A stretch of DNA of 40,035 nucleotides from positions 1 through 40,035 of the forward strand of contig JAJXUF010000024.1 of the NCBI GenBank assembly GCA_021783175.1. The letters run 5' to 3'. Numbering within the stretch: the stretch's first letter is position 1; the number at the start of each line of letters is the position of its first letter. The position numbers and the translations under genes were made by a program. Below, one piece after another: positions 8,596 to 16,883 of this stretch. The notes beneath the pieces were generated by a model. That model had not been told where the DNA came from. It worked only from the letters and a program-made list of their open reading frames with translations, and searched no databases. The DNA comes from Pseudomonadota bacterium (lineage in GTDB: Bacteria > Pseudomonadota > Gammaproteobacteria > Acidiferrobacterales > UBA6901).

Positions 8596-8651
8596 CTGCA
8601 CCCGGAACCTGAACAGGGAAAACATGTTTCGCGTTCAGCTTCCGGGTGCAG
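8596..8651. repeat. Long inverted repeat after the secreted-protein gene
   Basis: The 19-base arms 8596-8614 and 8633-8651 are complementary at 18 of 19 positions (CTGCACCCGGAA... against ...TTCCGGGTGCAG). They enclose an 18-base loop that itself contains AAACATGTTT. It may terminate the upstream unit, although no T-tract follows. The length is above that of a typical terminator and could instead mark a REP-like or small mobile element. Confidence 0.55.
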
Positions 8652-9416
8652 GCCGGAACGATCGTCCTCTCCAACGGAGCGTCTTTGCTTAACGTGGCGC
8701 CGGCCGCTCGTTAGCGCGGACGCATCACGAAGAGAAAACAAGGGGATTGATCGTTGGCATCATGTCTTGCTGACATATGTAATATCGGCAATCCGCGATA
8801 ATCTCCTCCTCGTCGCGCGTGACGCTTGGGCAGGAACCAGCCTCGCTGCACAATTGTCGGAATATCCCTGCATTTGCATCAATTCCCCGCGCAGAGGCAC
8901 CAATATCTGCCTGCCGTTTTCCTGCGTCACTTTCACTGCCGCGCCCGAGTCGCAAGGCTCCAACCCATTGCGCTGTTGCATCAAATGGCGCTGATGGCGA
9001 CAGGATCTGGGAACATGTTGACGCTTGAGTTCCTCCCGATTAGCCGGCGGGTTGCCTTTCGGTCACTCGGGTCAACATCCTTATTTCGGGAGGCAAAAGA
9101 CGCTGCAAGACATTTGGCATCGCGAAACACCCAAAATCTCTCCGCGGGGTGGCGAATCAGTCACCCTGGGTCGTGCCGCATCCCAAATGCATTCCGCATC
9201 AAACCCTGTACGGGGAATTCGTCCTGCTCGTCAGCTGTGCCGGTGCGGTGCGGCGGCTTGCCCCACCCGCTATCGCCAGCAACCGAATTGCGGGGTAGAA
9301 TGCATTTTACGATTTCTTTCCTTACTCCGCTGTGCAGTGATCTACGTACGCCTAATTTGCGCCCATACCGATTCCGATATCTGTTCGATGACCACAAATG
9401 ACCGGGTAGGCCGTGA
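8652..9416. other. Intergenic region with a possible decayed minus-strand gene
   Basis: No intact gene is supported. On the minus strand, from about 9000 down to 8725, one frame reads ...GAAVKVTQENGRQILVPL... and a neighbouring frame continues with ...DEEEIIADCRYYICQQ... to a stop at 8725. That would fit a small gene broken by a frameshift, but I recognise no family and chance remains possible. The rest, up to the GT2 gene at 9417, shows nothing clear. Confidence 0.3.
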
Positions 9417-10457
9417 ATGATGGACTCGACCATGCCATCGGGCAATGCCGATGCGATTTCGCGCCCGACTGCCCGCGGCAACTGCGGCCGACGCTTTTCA
9501 GTCATCATCGTCAATTACAACGGCGGCGAGATGCTGGCCGCTTGCGCCCAATCGGTGTTGAACCAAGGCGTACCTGCGACACAGCTCATTGTCGTCGATA
9601 ACGGCAGCCGCGACGACTCACTAAAACTCGCCGGGCAGACCGCACCAGGCATCAGCCTGATCCGTAACCAATGCAATGCCGGGTTCGCCCGGGCAGTTAA
9701 CCAGGGCCTGACTCAGGCAACCAGCGAATTCATCCTGCTGCTCAACAACGATGCCCAGCTTGAAGCAGACTGTCTGTGTGCCTTTGCCCGCGCTTTCGAC
9801 AGCACGCCAGACCTATTCATTGCCGGTGGCCAACTGCATTATCCCGACGGCCGACCGCAAAACGCAATTGCTCTCATTCCAACCCTGGCCGCCGAACTTC
9901 TGCCAAAATTCCTTCTGCGGCCGTTTGCACCCCGTCGACCCGAGGGAAAGGTGCAGCTCGCTCAACCACAGCCAGTAGAGAGTGTCATCGGCGCATGCCT
10001 CGCAGTACGACGGTCCGGAATCGCCGAACTTGGAGCATTGGACGAAGACTATTTTTTCTTTCTCGAAGAAACCGAATGGTGTCTCAGAGCACGGCGTCGC
10101 GGGTACCAGGTTTACCACGTGCCCGAGGCACGCGCGCTGCACGCGCAGGGACAGACGGCAAAGCGCTTCCGCGGCGCTGCACGCATCGAATTCCAACGAT
10201 CAAAGCTGATCTTTTTCCGCAAGACCCAGGGTCGCTTCGCCCACCTCATTGTTGGCGCGATCTTGCCGCTTAAGGCGTTGGTCAATGCCCTCTCCAACAG
10301 CCTGGTCTGCGTCCTGACTCTTTGCCTTTCGGCCCGCCAGCGAAGCCGTGCTCAGGGATACTGGCGCATAGTGCTGTGGCACTGCCTCGGGCGCCCGCAA
10401 AGCTGGGGTTTACCGGACAAGTGCCCGCGTAAAATGACTGGGAATAGTTTAAGCTAG
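9417..10457 (+). CDS. Family 2 glycosyltransferase (rhamnosyltransferase-like)
   Basis: This 346-residue GT-A enzyme probably transfers a sugar to LPS core or another envelope glycan. Key elements are FSVIIVNYNGGEML (27-40) with the nucleotide-binding strand, LIVVDNGSRDDS, the metal-binding region ILLLNNDAQLEAD, and the acceptor/catalytic region DEDYFFFLEETEWCLRARRRG. A C-terminal hydrophobic stretch (about 280-305) may anchor it to the membrane. The ribosome-binding site is weak, and adjacent ATGs at 9417 and 9420 are equivalent. It is followed after 35 bases by a second GT2 gene, so it belongs to the LPS cluster. The donor sugar cannot be read. Confidence 0.8.
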   Translation: MMDSTMPSGNADAISRPTARGNCGRRFSVIIVNYNGGEMLAACAQSVLNQGVPATQLIVVDNGSRDDSLKLAGQTAPGISLIRNQCNAGFARAVNQGLTQATSEFILLLNNDAQLEADCLCAFARAFDSTPDLFIAGGQLHYPDGRPQNAIALIPTLAAELLPKFLLRPFAPRRPEGKVQLAQPQPVESVIGACLAVRRSGIAELGALDEDYFFFLEETEWCLRARRRGYQVYHVPEARALHAQGQTAKRFRGAARIEFQRSKLIFFRKTQGRFAHLIVGAILPLKALVNALSNSLVCVLTLCLSARQRSRAQGYWRIVLWHCLGRPQSWGLPDKCPRKMTGNSLS

Positions 10458-10492
10458 GCCGTAACCACTGCGGACGGAGCATAAACGCAGCC

Positions 10493-11290
10493 ATGCCGAA
10501 TCTGAGCGTCGCCTACATTACCTGCAATGCGGCGCGCTGCTTTGCCGACAGCCTGGCAAGCATTACCGACCTCACTGACGATATCGTCGTTGTCGACTCC
10601 GGCAGCAGCGACGATACTTTGGTCATCGCGGATCGCTTCGGCGCCCGTATCCAGTCACGCGCCTGGCCAGGTTTCGGACCGCAAAAGCAGTTTGCCGTCG
10701 AGCAGGCCACTAATGATTGGGTGTTGATTCTTGATGCCGACGAATTACTGTTGCCTGAAGCCGTCCGAACTATCAAGACTGCCTTGGCGTCCGGTAATCC
10801 GCCGGCTGCTTTCCTGCTTCCGCGATACAACTTCTTTCACGGCAAACGCATTCGCTTCGGCGATTGGGGAAGAGATGCGGTATTGCGCCTGGTCAATCGG
10901 CAACACGGAAGATACTCCAACGATGTCGTTCACGAACGCTGGATGGCCGACGGCGAAATCCGCCGACTCCAGGCGCCGATCGCGCATTACTCGTTCGAAA
11001 ACTACAAGGCCATGCTGGCCAAGCTCGATCAGTATTCCGACCTCAACGCCCGCGCCCTGGTTGAGCGGGGACGCAGGGTGAATCGACGCGACCCGCTGCT
11101 GCATGCGCTCGCCGCTTTTCTCAAGGGCTACGTTTTCCGCCTCGGCTTTCTCGACGGCAGCGAGGGTGCCGGTATTGCGCTTACAACAGCCCTGGGATCG
11201 TTCATGAAATATGCCAAGGCACTGGAGCTGCAGCAATCGATATCAGCCACGGCATCAGCCATGCCAGTGAAACAAAAATCTCAATCGTGA
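10493..11290 (+). CDS. WaaE/KdtX-like family 2 glycosyltransferase
   Basis: This 265-residue GT2 enzyme is of the type that glucosylates LPS inner-core heptose (WaaE/KdtX). It shows LSVAYITCNAARCFADSLASI, IVVVDSGSSDDT, the GFGPQKQFAVEQA segment and ILDADELL (DxD), then FRDTTSF-equivalent PRYNFFHGKRIRFGDWGRD and the NDVVHE region, all typical of that subfamily. GGAG lies about 13 bases ahead of the ATG. Its stop overlaps the GTG of the next gene by four bases (GTGA), so translation is coupled to a GT9 enzyme. Confidence 0.82.
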   Translation: MPNLSVAYITCNAARCFADSLASITDLTDDIVVVDSGSSDDTLVIADRFGARIQSRAWPGFGPQKQFAVEQATNDWVLILDADELLLPEAVRTIKTALASGNPPAAFLLPRYNFFHGKRIRFGDWGRDAVLRLVNRQHGRYSNDVVHERWMADGEIRRLQAPIAHYSFENYKAMLAKLDQYSDLNARALVERGRRVNRRDPLLHALAAFLKGYVFRLGFLDGSEGAGIALTTALGSFMKYAKALELQQSISATASAMPVKQKSQS

Positions 11291-12387
11291 TTGCGCAGCC
11301 CCCGAAAACCATTCTGGTCGTCGTAACACAACGCATTGGCGACGTTTTGCTCGCCACGCCCCTAATCCGTTCCTTGCGCCGAGCTTGGCCGCAAGCGCGC
11401 ATAGATGTGCTGGTCTTCGACAATACCGAGGGTATCCTGCAAGGCAACCCGGATATCAACCAGGTGATCGCCATTCCCCACCGCCGCCGTTTCTGGAGTC
11501 ACTTGAGTTTTCTCTTGAAGATCAGAAGAAAATACGACCTGGCAATGACGACCCAGACGGGAGATCGGCCAATCCTGTATACCTGGGTCGCCGCCAGACA
11601 ACGTGTCGGACTGCGCGCGCCGCGCACGAAAGAACATTGGAAAACGCGCCTGCTCACGCGCTTCACTCCGCTCGATAATCTCAACACGCATACGGTACTG
11701 ATGAATCTGGCGCTCGCCGACCTGCTTGAAATAGACCGCTGTCCGGAGGTCGTCGTGTCATGGACCCCGGAAGAGGAGCGGGCAATTGACGCGCAACTTG
11801 ATTTTGACAGCCGGCAGCAGCCGTTTGCCCTGCTCCACATCTATCCAAAATTTAACTACAAAATGTGGACTCCAGAGGGCTGGATTGAGCTCGCATCATG
11901 GCTGCGTGGTCAGGGCCTACGCATCGTGCTGTCCTGTAGCAACGATCCACAGGAAAGGGCATATATCGGCGCTCTGGCCGGGAAAATGCCATCTGATACC
12001 GTGAACATCGACGGCCGCTGGACTCTTGGACAAATCGCCTGTCTTGCCAGCCGCGCCAAGCTCTATGTCGGACCTGACACGGCGGTTACCCATGTGGCAG
12101 CAGCGCTAGGCGTTCCAACTATCGGACTCTATGGCCCCTCCAATCCGGTCAAATGGGGACCTTGGCCAGCACATTATCGTGGGCGAGATAATCCCTTCTC
12201 CCTGCATGGCAGCCAACAGGTTGGCAACGTGTTTTTATTGCAAGGTCCGGGTGACTGCGTCCCGTGCATGGAAGAAGGCTGCGAACGGCATATTCGCAGC
12301 TTCAGCCAATGTCTTCAGAAGCTTGATACCGCGCTTGTGATCGACGCAGCGCGCCGTATGCTGAGCAACTCGGACGTCGACTCCTGA
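11287..12387 (+). CDS. GT9 heptosyltransferase-like protein (WaaQ/RfaQ-like)
   Basis: A third ADP-heptose:LPS heptosyltransferase-family enzyme, 366 residues, starts at GTG 11287 overlapping the previous stop. TILVVVTQRIGDVLLATPLIRSL is the GT9 N-terminal signature. LLHIYPKFNYKMWTPEGW and LYVGPDTAVTHVAAALGVPTIGLYGPSNP form the donor site. A Cys-containing tail, GPGDCVPCMEEGCERH, parallels the CSPC segments near the ends of WaaF and WaaC here. It probably adds a branching core heptose (WaaQ-like), but the exact linkage is inference. It ends the LPS cluster, convergent with the next operon. Confidence 0.82.
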   Translation: MIAQPPKTILVVVTQRIGDVLLATPLIRSLRRAWPQARIDVLVFDNTEGILQGNPDINQVIAIPHRRRFWSHLSFLLKIRRKYDLAMTTQTGDRPILYTWVAARQRVGLRAPRTKEHWKTRLLTRFTPLDNLNTHTVLMNLALADLLEIDRCPEVVVSWTPEEERAIDAQLDFDSRQQPFALLHIYPKFNYKMWTPEGWIELASWLRGQGLRIVLSCSNDPQERAYIGALAGKMPSDTVNIDGRWTLGQIACLASRAKLYVGPDTAVTHVAAALGVPTIGLYGPSNPVKWGPWPAHYRGRDNPFSLHGSQQVGNVFLLQGPGDCVPCMEEGCERHIRSFSQCLQKLDTALVIDAARRMLSNSDVDS

Positions 12388-12409
12388 TGCATGGCATTTC
12401 CCCCGAGAT

Positions 12410-12775
12410 TCAGCCACCCGCTCCGTCCGCGCCACGCTTGAGTTGCAGATCCTTGCGCGCGCCCCAGCGGTGCAGGCGCAAAATCCCCTCTCCCGCCACA
12501 TAAAGCAGGGGCAAAAGCAAAGTATTGATATTCGCAACAATGATCAGATACACAATCCACTGATGCACAAATGGACTCAGGTTTAGCCAACTTTCCAGCC
12601 GTCCCGCAGCGTTAGTGGGCAGATTCGCCACAACCAAATGCAGATCACACCACTGCCTCACCGCCGCACCCCCGAACAAATGGCCATGGACCTTTACCGT
12701 CGCGAGAGCACCCAAGCCCGTCATGATGAGGCCCGGCATCACAAGGAGTGGCCACAACGTCACCCAGCTGATCAT
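12410..12775 (-). CDS. Small membrane protein, last gene of the five-gene operon
   Basis: This 121-residue protein has hydrophobic segments at about 4-27 and 69-94 and a basic C-terminal tail, so it is an inner-membrane protein with two or three helices. Its ATG overlaps the stop of the VirD4-like ATPase gene (ATGA), which indicates translational coupling and a related job. I do not recognise the family. In conjugation systems small membrane partners of coupling proteins (VirB10- or TraG-associated) exist, but similarity cannot be claimed here. Confidence 0.65.
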   Translation of the reverse strand: MISWVTLWPLLVMPGLIMTGLGALATVKVHGHLFGGAAVRQWCDLHLVVANLPTNAAGRLESWLNLSPFVHQWIVYLIIVANINTLLLPLLYVAGEGILRLHRWGARKDLQLKRGADGAGG

Positions 12776-14427
12776 GCGAATGGGTCCGTATCGAGACCGG
12801 GATTGCCCTCTATAACGGCGCGCGCCTCCGCCCGTGCCTTGCGCATGTCGGTATCGACTTCAGATACTCTTTTCGTTCGACCGGTGACACGATGTATTTC
12901 CGTCAACGCTACAGGATTCATGTACCGGTTCCACAATCCGAGCCCTTCTCCTTCCACGTGAGTGCGTGCCGGTGGCAGGCTTACATCCTTCTGCAACCCG
13001 AAATTAGGTAAGCCAAACTGAAGGCGCCAGAGCGGATTTCGCATGCGTTCGCCATCCCGCACCAGACTCGATACATACGCTTCACCACATTGCAATTGGC
13101 GCAATGAACGCTCGTCGATGCGGTTGCGACGCATATAGCGCAAACTGGATTCCACGCCCCGCGGCGAATGTTGCACGCCCACGTCCAGGAAGTCATGCTT
13201 GCCAAGCAGACGCACAGCGTACTGCGCCGTATCACCCCCCTGAACGCGCATGATAATCTTGGTCGCGATAGTGTCATCCAGCTCGTCCGCATATGTCGAG
13301 CTGACGGCGCGCAGCTGAGCATGCGATTGAAACCCAAAAGACAGCGGCATGCGCGCGGATCGGCAACGCGCGCTGAACGGACCGAAACCGTCATGGAAGA
13401 ACGCGCCCCAGTCGTCAAACAACAGCGGATACGGGAACCGACTTGTATCCGGCTCAAGCTGTCTGCGCCGTGCCTCAACCGCAAATATTTCGATGATTGC
13501 CACGCCGATGTCACGTGCGTAATCCGTCAAAGGCAGATGGAAATAGACCGAATTCCCCCGCGCTACGGCATCGCTTATCTGAATGTCGGGCTGATACGCA
13601 TTGATACGGTCCGCGTACGGACCGGCTACAAGAATGAAAAGCCGGTTGAGAAGCCCGGAAACGTTCTTCACACGCGAGGCAAAAGGCTGCTCCAGCCACT
13701 GCCGCGCAAGCGCCACGTCCACAGGACTGATCCCTGCATCGCGCGCACGGCGAAGAAGCTCGCTGCCCACATCTTTTACTGCAAGTGTCACATACAGATC
13801 ACGCAAGTTCGTGGCGACCGGTAGCTGCCGCAACAAAGGAACAATGCGTGAAAGCACTGTGCGCTGCTCGTCCATGTAAAATGATGTGCTATCAGTATGC
13901 CCGATGAGGACTTTCGATATCCGATCAATCACGTCATGCGCCTCTCCCTGAAAGAGGTTAATTGATTGAGAACCTGGCAATTCGCTGGAAAAGAAAAAGT
14001 CAGGCGCGCGCTTCATTGCCACGCACTTCTTGAACGTATCGACATCCCCCTTGCCGTCGAAAAAGGCCCAACCACTGTCGGGCGACAGCTTTTGCAAGGC
14101 ACTGATGTAACCCAGCATGACAGAGTCGGTCTTCCCTGCGCCGGGCGATCCAATTGCGAGTAGCCCCAGGTTCAAGACTTCCTGAGTCAGCGCCGCTACT
14201 CCAATTCGTTTTGGATGATCCGGATCGCTCACTTCCAAGGCCTTCCCCAGAAGCCACGAACAGTTCAGAGTTTTTTGATTTCGCCATCGCCTATCGAGCA
14301 CGACAATGCCCGCAGTCATCACCAGTACGGTGCAGCCAATCGCTGGCTCCCATGCCTGGAAAAAGACCGCGGCCATGGCGAGATCCACCCCTATTACAGA
14401 AATAATAAATAGGAGAATCTTTTTCAT
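12772..14427 (-). CDS. VirD4/TraG-like type IV coupling ATPase
   Basis: This 551-residue membrane ATPase of the FtsK/HerA superfamily is related to coupling proteins that feed DNA to conjugation channels. Two N-terminal helices (about 1-22, 28-46) are followed by Walker A GSPGAGKT (93-100), FFDGKGD (122-128), a Walker B-like PLLFDDWGAFF (335-344) where VirD4 proteins have DE, and GFQSHAQL (365-372) resembling the TraG/TraM-recognition sensor. The start ATG 14427 overlaps the upstream stop (ATGA); a TTG nine bases earlier is also in frame. The expected relaxase, VirB4 and channel genes are absent from the window. It could be an orphan mobilisation ATPase or part of a HerA-like defence module. 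Confidence 0.75.
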   Translation of the reverse strand: MKKILLFIISVIGVDLAMAAVFFQAWEPAIGCTVLVMTAGIVVLDRRWRNQKTLNCSWLLGKALEVSDPDHPKRIGVAALTQEVLNLGLLAIGSPGAGKTDSVMLGYISALQKLSPDSGWAFFDGKGDVDTFKKCVAMKRAPDFFFSSELPGSQSINLFQGEAHDVIDRISKVLIGHTDSTSFYMDEQRTVLSRIVPLLRQLPVATNLRDLYVTLAVKDVGSELLRRARDAGISPVDVALARQWLEQPFASRVKNVSGLLNRLFILVAGPYADRINAYQPDIQISDAVARGNSVYFHLPLTDYARDIGVAIIEIFAVEARRRQLEPDTSRFPYPLLFDDWGAFFHDGFGPFSARCRSARMPLSFGFQSHAQLRAVSSTYADELDDTIATKIIMRVQGGDTAQYAVRLLGKHDFLDVGVQHSPRGVESSLRYMRRNRIDERSLRQLQCGEAYVSSLVRDGERMRNPLWRLQFGLPNFGLQKDVSLPPARTHVEGEGLGLWNRYMNPVALTEIHRVTGRTKRVSEVDTDMRKARAEARAVIEGNPGLDTDPFA

Positions 14428-15089
14428 TGTGGCCAAAGCGGCTTCATTTCCATGAGATCAGCCGGGATGTCGTGCGTTGCAATCCAGGCACGATGCGATT
14501 CGGCATGTATCGCATCAGTGCAACATACCAGATAGCGCTGCATGACTTCGCACCAGGTGCGACCCATTGGGTCCGGCCAATGATTCCTATCTGGTGCATG
14601 GCGCCGTTGCCATGATCGTGCGATGCGTCGGCTCGCCATAAGATAATCATCCAGCAGCACAAACCAGCACCTATTTCCCCCATCAACACCAGCATGCTCA
14701 CCATGTGCAGGATTGAACCCTTGTCTAAGCAGCGCCTGCCGCGACAAGAAGCGAAACTGCCCATTGCGCGCGGTCAACTCGATCTCCAGGGCATTGCGGT
14801 GACATGCGTGCGCCATAACACTCCACGTAATCTTGCGACCGTCCGTCGGCGCTTTCGCGTTAACAATCTGTGCGCCACTGTGACTAAGATGCCAAATTGC
14901 CGGACGCGTCGCTGTAATTGAGCCCAATAGACCGATATCAAGCAGACGGGCCGTAGTCTTGGACGCCGTTGCCGGATTGATTCCGCACCAGTAGGCCAAC
15001 TGCGCGCGCGTCGCAAATTCGATGCGGCTCAAGGAGTCAAGGATCTTATAATCCAGCGTTGACAACCGAGTCGTGCGCCTTGTTGTCAT
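14424..15089 (-). CDS. Winged-helix protein, replication-relaxation-like (second copy)
   Basis: This 221-residue protein has an N-terminal winged helix-turn-helix: LDYKILDSLSRIEFATRAQLAYW, then a recognition helix near NPATASKTTARLLDIGLLG. The layout, including a later H-containing helix (HACHRNALEIEL) and a strand region CWFVLLDDYLMAS, resembles the replication-relaxation family, whose members accompany plasmid/phage DNA-transfer genes. The acidic nuclease-like core seen in the first gene of this operon is not clear here, so this may be a non-catalytic paralogue. It overlaps both neighbours by four bases (ATGA), between the disordered protein and the VirD4-like ATPase. The function in DNA transfer or regulation is inferred. 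Confidence 0.6.
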   Translation of the reverse strand: MTTRRTTRLSTLDYKILDSLSRIEFATRAQLAYWCGINPATASKTTARLLDIGLLGSITATRPAIWHLSHSGAQIVNAKAPTDGRKITWSVMAHACHRNALEIELTARNGQFRFLSRQALLRQGFNPAHGEHAGVDGGNRCWFVLLDDYLMASRRIARSWQRRHAPDRNHWPDPMGRTWCEVMQRYLVCCTDAIHAESHRAWIATHDIPADLMEMKPLWPQ

Positions 15090-15631
15090 GTCATTAACCT
15101 GCGGATCTCGACAGCACGAAGGTTCAGAATTGCAGTCAACTCTTCCTTGCTCGGCTTTTCCCGCAGATGGATGGGACTTAGCTCATGCTCTGCTGCCAGA
15201 AGCTGCAGCACCTCCGCTAATGCACGGCCCGCCTCCCCTGAAATCGCGATGGACGATGTTTTTCCGTTCCGGCGCCTCGCAGTTTGGTTTTTGACTTTCG
15301 ACTGCTTGCAACCAGTTCCTTGGGGTGGCCCGCCAGCGTCCGGCTCCCGAGGTCCAGTGAAGATGCCTTGTGTCGAAGTTCCAGCTGGTTGCAAAGGAAG
15401 AGCCAATTCCACTTCAGACGGCTGCGATCTACCGCAACCGCTGGAATCGACACGGGAAGAATAGGCACAACTGCGCTCTTCAGTGACATGCATAATTGGC
15501 TCTGTCCGCTCGTCCGTACCGGGAGAAGATTCGGCTGCGCAGATCGCCTGGCCATCCGCTGGCATGCTTCCTCTGGCGGCGGCTTCAGCTCGTCGCGCCC
15601 TAACCTTCTCGGCCAGTGAGTCGTATTTCAA
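15086..15631 (-). CDS. Low-complexity protein of unknown function
   Basis: This 181-residue protein starts with TTG at 15631 inside the stop of the preceding gene (TTGA). A basic N-terminal helix (about 1-20) and a long Ser/Gly/Pro/Glu-rich, probably disordered middle (25-125) lead to a compact helical C-terminus (about 128-181) with GRALAEVLQLLAAEH and KEELTAILNLRAVEIRRL. That layout fits a linker or adaptor holding partners together. No family is recognised. The overlaps at both ends show it is a real part of the operon rather than chance sequence. Confidence 0.55.
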   Translation of the reverse strand: MKYDSLAEKVRARRAEAAARGSMPADGQAICAAESSPGTDERTEPIMHVTEERSCAYSSRVDSSGCGRSQPSEVELALPLQPAGTSTQGIFTGPREPDAGGPPQGTGCKQSKVKNQTARRRNGKTSSIAISGEAGRALAEVLQLLAAEHELSPIHLREKPSKEELTAILNLRAVEIRRLMT

Positions 15632-16260
15632 AGTTTCAACACTCGCACACCGCGCACCTCAGGAACTCGAGCGGCACGCATCCCCAGCGGCTGGATCCAT
15701 AGTTGTTCGGTGAGGCCAAGTGCTAGCCAACGGGTAATCTTGTCCCGAATCTGGCGCGAAGAGTATTGACCACTATCAGCTTCCACCAGAACAAATTTCT
15801 TGCTACCTGAATCGGTATATACGGCATCCGGCCGACAGGCATCACCCAATCTTCTTTCGCGGTCTGTGAAATATGCTGCGACGCGGAAGTCCATAGGACA
15901 CCCCAGCATAAAGTACGCCCGCGATATCAATATCTCATGCAGAGCCGCGCGCCCCGAGCGGACTGCTGGCAACCTGCCGCCCCACGCAGACGCAATGGCG
16001 CGACTGGCAAACCGGTACAAGCGGGTAGGTTTTTCACCAGCAACATAGAATCTGCTGCTGGCCAACAAACCGGCGCGCAATAAGCGAAAGAGCGCACACT
16101 TGGCTTCCGCGTATTCGGACGCGAAGTGGTAGCGTGCAACAAGCTCATCGGAAACAAGCTGAACAATGGCGAGGTCGCGAAATAGTATTATTTCGGCAGG
16201 GGCCAAGCTCGGATAGCCGCCGCCCGCGACGACCTGATAGGAAGGTCCTTCTGTGCGCAT
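15628..16260 (-). CDS. Replication-relaxation family protein with PD-(D/E)XK-like core
   Basis: The first gene of the operon encodes 210 residues from ATG 16260, preceded by GGAG; a longer reading to 16371 is less likely. An N-terminal winged helix (about 23-85) is followed by a helix starting at H108 (HEILISRAYFML). Then comes a core with RPDAVYTD (143-150), FVLVEADSG (156-164) and K174 in a following helix. The spacing P-D...E-A-D...K matches the replication-relaxation (Replic_Relax) fold and resembles a PD-(D/E)XK nuclease site. Such proteins occur beside VirD4/TraG-like ATPases in mobile elements. Nuclease activity is inference. Its stop overlaps the next start (TTGA). Confidence 0.65.
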   Translation of the reverse strand: MRTEGPSYQVVAGGGYPSLAPAEIILFRDLAIVQLVSDELVARYHFASEYAEAKCALFRLLRAGLLASSRFYVAGEKPTRLYRFASRAIASAWGGRLPAVRSGRAALHEILISRAYFMLGCPMDFRVAAYFTDRERRLGDACRPDAVYTDSGSKKFVLVEADSGQYSSRQIRDKITRWLALGLTEQLWIQPLGMRAARVPEVRGVRVLKL

Positions 16261-16293
16261 AACCGTCGCTCCATGACAGTTGATTGCCCAGCC

Positions 16294-16322
16294 TATATAG
16301 CGTTTTTTCGAGTCAAAGTCAT
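16294..16322 (-). promoter_or_regulatory. Weak candidate promoter of the five-gene operon
   Basis: On the minus strand ATGACT (plus 16317-16322) and TATATA (16294-16299) are 17 bases apart and lie about 35 bases upstream of the operon's first start codon. Each hexamer matches the sigma-70 consensus at only four of six positions. Confidence 0.3.
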
Positions 16323-16598
16323 CATTCCTGCGCCCGGCGAGGCACGCTTGCGCAGCCGGAGCATTCCTCAAGGCCTATAAGACTACAACCATGGTTTCGT
16401 CAAAAAGGCTCGCAGGTGCACACCTGTAATGACGCTCATGCAGCGGCGTAGTTATATGTAAATACAATGGCTTATAGCATTCTATTGCTGTTGATTCGAG
16501 ATAAACACCAATTGGCTTGATCCCTTCATATGGGCGCTGCGCGTTGCTTCATTACGGGTGGACAGCGAGCGCCTACACAGGGACAATGCGACACTCCC

Positions 16599-16686
16599 GG
16601 AGGGGTGGTCGAGCGGTTTAAGGCACTGGTCTTGAAAACCAGCGTACCGAAAGGTACCGTGGGTTCGAATCCCACCCCCTCCGCCA
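16599..16686 (+). tRNA. tRNA-Ser (anticodon UGA)
   Basis: A complete tRNA with acceptor GGAGGGG pairing with CCCCTCC, discriminator G and encoded CCA (16684-16686). The anticodon loop CTTGAAA has TGA at 16633-16635. The long variable arm GTACC-GAAA-GGTAC identifies a serine tRNA, and the T-arm contains GGTTCGAATCC. It reads UCA-type codons. Its 3' end is a common integration site for mobile elements, but no second copy of that end was seen in this window. Confidence 0.97.
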
Positions 16687-16883
16687 ATTCGTTTAGTCTG
16701 TCTTTGATCTGGCAGAGTCTTTCTTGCTTGTCTCTGGTGTTGGAACCCACGCATGTACGCATGTTGTGATTCTGGTCCGATGCCTGTTTAATTATTTCTA
16801 ACCGACACCTCAAGGCGCTCGCGGTCATCGGCTGAAGCAGCCACGCTAAATACTTTTCAAAATAATCTGGGGGGAGGTCAGAT

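Noticed and set aside
8826..9401. Plus-strand open frame of 191 codons
   Set aside because: Its composition is unlike a protein (many Arg, Ser and Pro without pattern), it has no start signals, and the minus strand looks more gene-like.
16667..16686. tRNA-Ser 3' end as an attachment site with a second copy in the window
   Set aside because: No second copy of the last 20 bases was seen elsewhere in the window, so no att pair can be claimed.
16482..16754. Minus-strand open frame containing GGIRTHGTFRYAGFQDQC
   Set aside because: It is the antisense of tRNA-Ser(UGA); this peptide is a well-known spurious ORF produced by translating the reverse strand of that tRNA.
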